IMG/VR virus record: IMGVR_UViG_3300046722_000188
Coordinates: 1-31,471 of that record
Strand: one strand, 5' to 3'
Source of the DNA: a virus
DNA: 31,471 nt
Part shown: one piece after another, positions 29,921-31,471 of the stretch
Layout of the letters: every line of letters starts with the position of its first letter
How positions within the stretch are numbered: position 1 is the stretch's first letter
Notes under the pieces: model-generated
Seen by the model: only the letters and a program-made list of their open reading frames with translations
The model's database searches: none
Told to the model about the DNA's origin: nothing
Position numbers and translations under genes: made by a program

Positions 29921-30807
29921 TGCCAGGCGACTGGGACCGCAACGTCCACCCCGACCTGGTCGATGACGAGGAGAGCTCGTCGTCCGAGCCGTCGGCGCCC
30001 CGCCCTCGCGGTCGCGGGCGTGCCAACTCTGACGCGGCCCTCCCCGCGACGGCGGGCGAGGCGGTGTCGGAAGAGCCTGTCACTGAGTCAGGTTCCGACG
30101 GCACTGCCGAGCCCGACCCGGCGACACCCGACCTCGCCTGGTTCGACCAGGTCAGAGACGCCAAGGACCCCGTCGAAGCCCTGCGGCTGATCACCAAGAA
30201 CCTGCCGCGGGACCAACTCGAGAAAGACGAGGTCATGTCCGGCGTCATCGGCGCGCGTGCCGAACGCCGGTTCAACGAGATCAAGGCTCAGCAAGAGCGC
30301 GCGGCGCAGGAGCGAGCCAAGCTGGAAGCCGCCGCCAACAACGACCTGTACACCCTGGGCGAAATGACTCAGCGCGAGCTGCAAGGGCAGCTCGCGTCGC
30401 AGCAGGCCGCCCAGGCCGCCGGGCCGTTCATGGACGGCATCGTCCAATTCCAGCGCACCCTGCCCGAAGCGATCCAGAAGAAGATCGCCGGGAAAACCTT
30501 CGGGGCAGGCAAGGGCTATGCCGAGGGCGTGGCAGAATACGTGGCAGCCATCGTCGACGAGGCAGTGGAGCTCGGCGTCAGTAAGCGCGAGTCCGCACTG
30601 AGGAAATCGGTGATGAGCGAGATAAACGGTGACGAGCCTGTCCCTGAGCGCGACTCTGGTACCCCCGGTCGCGTCCGAGAAGTGACAGACGAAATGATCG
30701 CCGCCATGACGTTACGCGAATACGAGGCGCTGTTCGACGAGAACGGTAAGCCAAAGCCAGGGGTACGCCATCGGTCAACCCGCGGCATCCCCGTTCGTCA
30801 ACATTAG
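29920..30807 (+). CDS. scaffold-like protein, 295 aa
   Basis: The N-terminal ~70 residues are acidic, Ser/Glu/Pro-rich and disordered (DDEESSSSEPSAP). A helical middle (ALRLITKNLPRDQLEKDEVM, then a long helix RRFNEIKAQQERAAQERAKL) and a C-terminal basic tail (KPGVRHRSTRGIPVRQH) follow. Acidic disorder, a long coiled helix and a basic C-terminus that can bind capsid protein are typical of phage scaffolding proteins. It sits where a scaffold is expected, directly before the capsid-position gene. No peptidase motif is seen. ATG 29920 overlaps the previous stop. The call rests on position and architecture. Confidence 0.6.
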   Translation: MPGDWDRNVHPDLVDDEESSSSEPSAPRPRGRGRANSDAALPATAGEAVSEEPVTESGSDGTAEPDPATPDLAWFDQVRDAKDPVEALRLITKNLPRDQLEKDEVMSGVIGARAERRFNEIKAQQERAAQERAKLEAAANNDLYTLGEMTQRELQGQLASQQAAQAAGPFMDGIVQFQRTLPEAIQKKIAGKTFGAGKGYAEGVAEYVAAIVDEAVELGVSKRESALRKSVMSEINGDEPVPERDSGTPGRVREVTDEMIAAMTLREYEALFDENGKPKPGVRHRSTRGIPVRQH

Positions 30808-30828
30808 GGGGTCATTCAAGACAACCAC

Positions 30829-30843
30829 ATGGCAACCGGTGCT
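30829..30843 (+). CDS. first exon (MATGA) of the capsid-position gene
   Basis: ATG GCA ACC GGT GCT then meets an in-frame TAG that belongs to the intron. The five codons start a gene placed right after the scaffold-like gene, where the major capsid gene is expected. AGGGGG (30806-30811) lies 17 bases upstream as a distant ribosome site. The last six bases pair with the intron guide. Exon 2 lies beyond the window, so the capsid identity is inference. Confidence 0.5.
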
Positions 30844-31471
30844 TAGTACGGTATAGGCACCTAACGCAGCTCAAATGCGGGGAAGCCCTAAGAGCCTTCG
30901 AGCCTGATTAGGGAAGAGTGCGAAGGATGGACCAATGGGTAATCCGCAGGCGAAAGTTTCAGATATCGAGTACGGCTGGTTAGCCGGGTTCTTTGACGGT
31001 GAGGGTTCTGTGGTACTGACGATTCGTTCCAGCGCAGGCAAGAACGGTGGACCCAAGGTCCAGCCGATGGCGCTGCTCGCTGGGACAGATCAGGCAGCAC
31101 TGGATGCCATCACGAGTATTCTCGATCGCGAGCAGATTGGGCATTGGGTGGGCTGGGGTATTCCGAAGGGAACAGCCCGAAATGGAAACGCCTACAAACG
31201 TGCCTGGGCTGTTCGTCTCGTGGGACTCAAACGAACCCAACGTTTCGTCGAATGGATCTTGCCCGCGCTGCAGACAAAGCGCGAGCGGGCCGAGTTGGTG
31301 CTGCAGTACATCGCAGCGCGTTTGGCTCATAGCGACTTCCGCACGCCGATTCAGCCCGAAGAATGGGCGATGGCGATGCAGATGAAATTGCTCAACAGCA
31401 AGACCCAGCCGTTTACTCGAGAAGTCACCTTGAACACCGAACCAGCCGGGCTCACTTCAGAAGAGGCTCGG
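30844..31471 (+). ncRNA. group I self-splicing intron (5' part)
   Basis: P1: exon bases GGTGCT (30838-30843) pair with GGCACC (30856-30861), the last pair being the required U-G wobble at the 5' splice site. P4: TGCGG (30876-30880, in an AAATGCGGGGAAG element of P type) pairs with CCGCA (30944-30948, in GGTAATCCGCAG, a Q-type element). CCCTAA (30886-30891) and TTAGGG (30908-30913) can form a further stem between them. The R and S elements and the 3' splice site should lie after the endonuclease, outside the window. The intron opens with an in-frame TAG, so splicing is needed to make the protein. Confidence 0.75.
30935..31471 (+). CDS. LAGLIDADG homing endonuclease (partial, in intron)
   Basis: ATG 30935 has AAGGA about 8 bases upstream, and the frame stays open to the window end (179 codons). 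Residues 14-25 (GWLAGFFDGEGS) are a textbook LAGLIDADG helix with the acidic metal-binding end. Further family-like parts are LVGLKRTQRFVEWILPAL and PEEWAMAMQMKLL. One motif is visible so far, so it would act as a homodimer unless a second motif follows. It would cut intron-less copies of the host gene so that the intron spreads. Its first five codons (MGNPQ) overlap the Q element of the intron core, so the same bases serve both RNA folding and translation. Its third-position GC looks lower than that of the virion genes, as for a recent insert. Confidence 0.93.
   Translation, partial: MGNPQAKVSDIEYGWLAGFFDGEGSVVLTIRSSAGKNGGPKVQPMALLAGTDQAALDAITSILDREQIGHWVGWGIPKGTARNGNAYKRAWAVRLVGLKRTQRFVEWILPALQTKRERAELVLQYIAARLAHSDFRTPIQPEEWAMAMQMKLLNSKTQPFTREVTLNTEPAGLTSEEAR

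Noticed and set aside
1-31471. tRNA genes or CRISPR arrays
   Set aside because: No cloverleaf-type T-arm or regularly spaced repeat-spacer pattern was seen by eye. The 22-bp iterons have no spacers.

Overview
The window is a high-GC temperate tailed-phage genome. It is probably the excised or circularly permuted form and not an integrated prophage, because the integrase and immunity module sits inside the sequence. Late genes run into the left edge (lysis-type genes up to 1018) and off the right edge (portal, scaffold-like gene, start of a capsid-position gene). Most genes on each strand overlap by ATGA, GTGA or TAATG, as in compact phage operons. The host cannot be named. The GC content, leaderless promoters and Rpf-like transglycosylase suggest a high-GC Gram-positive or Chloroflexota-type bacterium, but that is inference.

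Layout. 1-1018 (+): end of the late operon, with two small unknown genes, a C39/papain-like cysteine peptidase-fold protein and a two-helix holin-like protein. 1019-1231: non-coding, with inverted repeats. 1232-4359 (-): a lysogeny operon read leftward from the repressor gene: repressor, tyrosine integrase, a cluster of small zinc-binding and coiled-coil proteins, and a HicB-like protein. 4360-4448: the genetic switch, with two divergent promoters whose 17-bp spacers each hold a related operator and whose start points coincide with the start codons. 4449-11122 (+): early genes, comprising Cro-like, small unknowns, RusA, a secreted transglycosylase, Rad52-type annealing protein, a DnaD/O-like initiator carrying iterons inside its gene, a DnaC-like loader and a TcmP-like protein. 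11119-13137: HNH-AP2 homing endonuclease, small genes and an orphan C5 DNA methyltransferase. 13134-17731: small and large terminase, a HhH protein, portal and a small proline-rich protein. 17724-17939 (-): a single antisense membrane-protein gene (moron-like), with a terminator beside it. 18035-30807: virion genes, dominated by a 2859-residue polyvalent protein with two cell-wall-hydrolase domains, then two Gly/Gln-rich structural proteins, a small basic protein and a scaffold-like protein. 30829-31471: five codons of the next gene (the expected major-capsid position), cut by a group I intron that encodes a LAGLIDADG endonuclease. The intron runs off the window.

How it works together. The repressor probably shuts off its own promoter and the Cro promoter. 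Integrase is co-transcribed with the repressor and overlaps it, an arrangement known from integration-dependent immunity phages, and an inverted repeat at the 3' end of the repressor gene is a candidate crossover region. Replication looks lambda-like (initiator with internal origin, loader, recombination functions). Packaging and virion genes follow in the usual order. The most notable items are the intron-split capsid-position gene, the symmetrical leaderless switch, the in-gene origin, two hairpins with the same seven-base loop, and a small gene nested in another frame of the giant virion gene.
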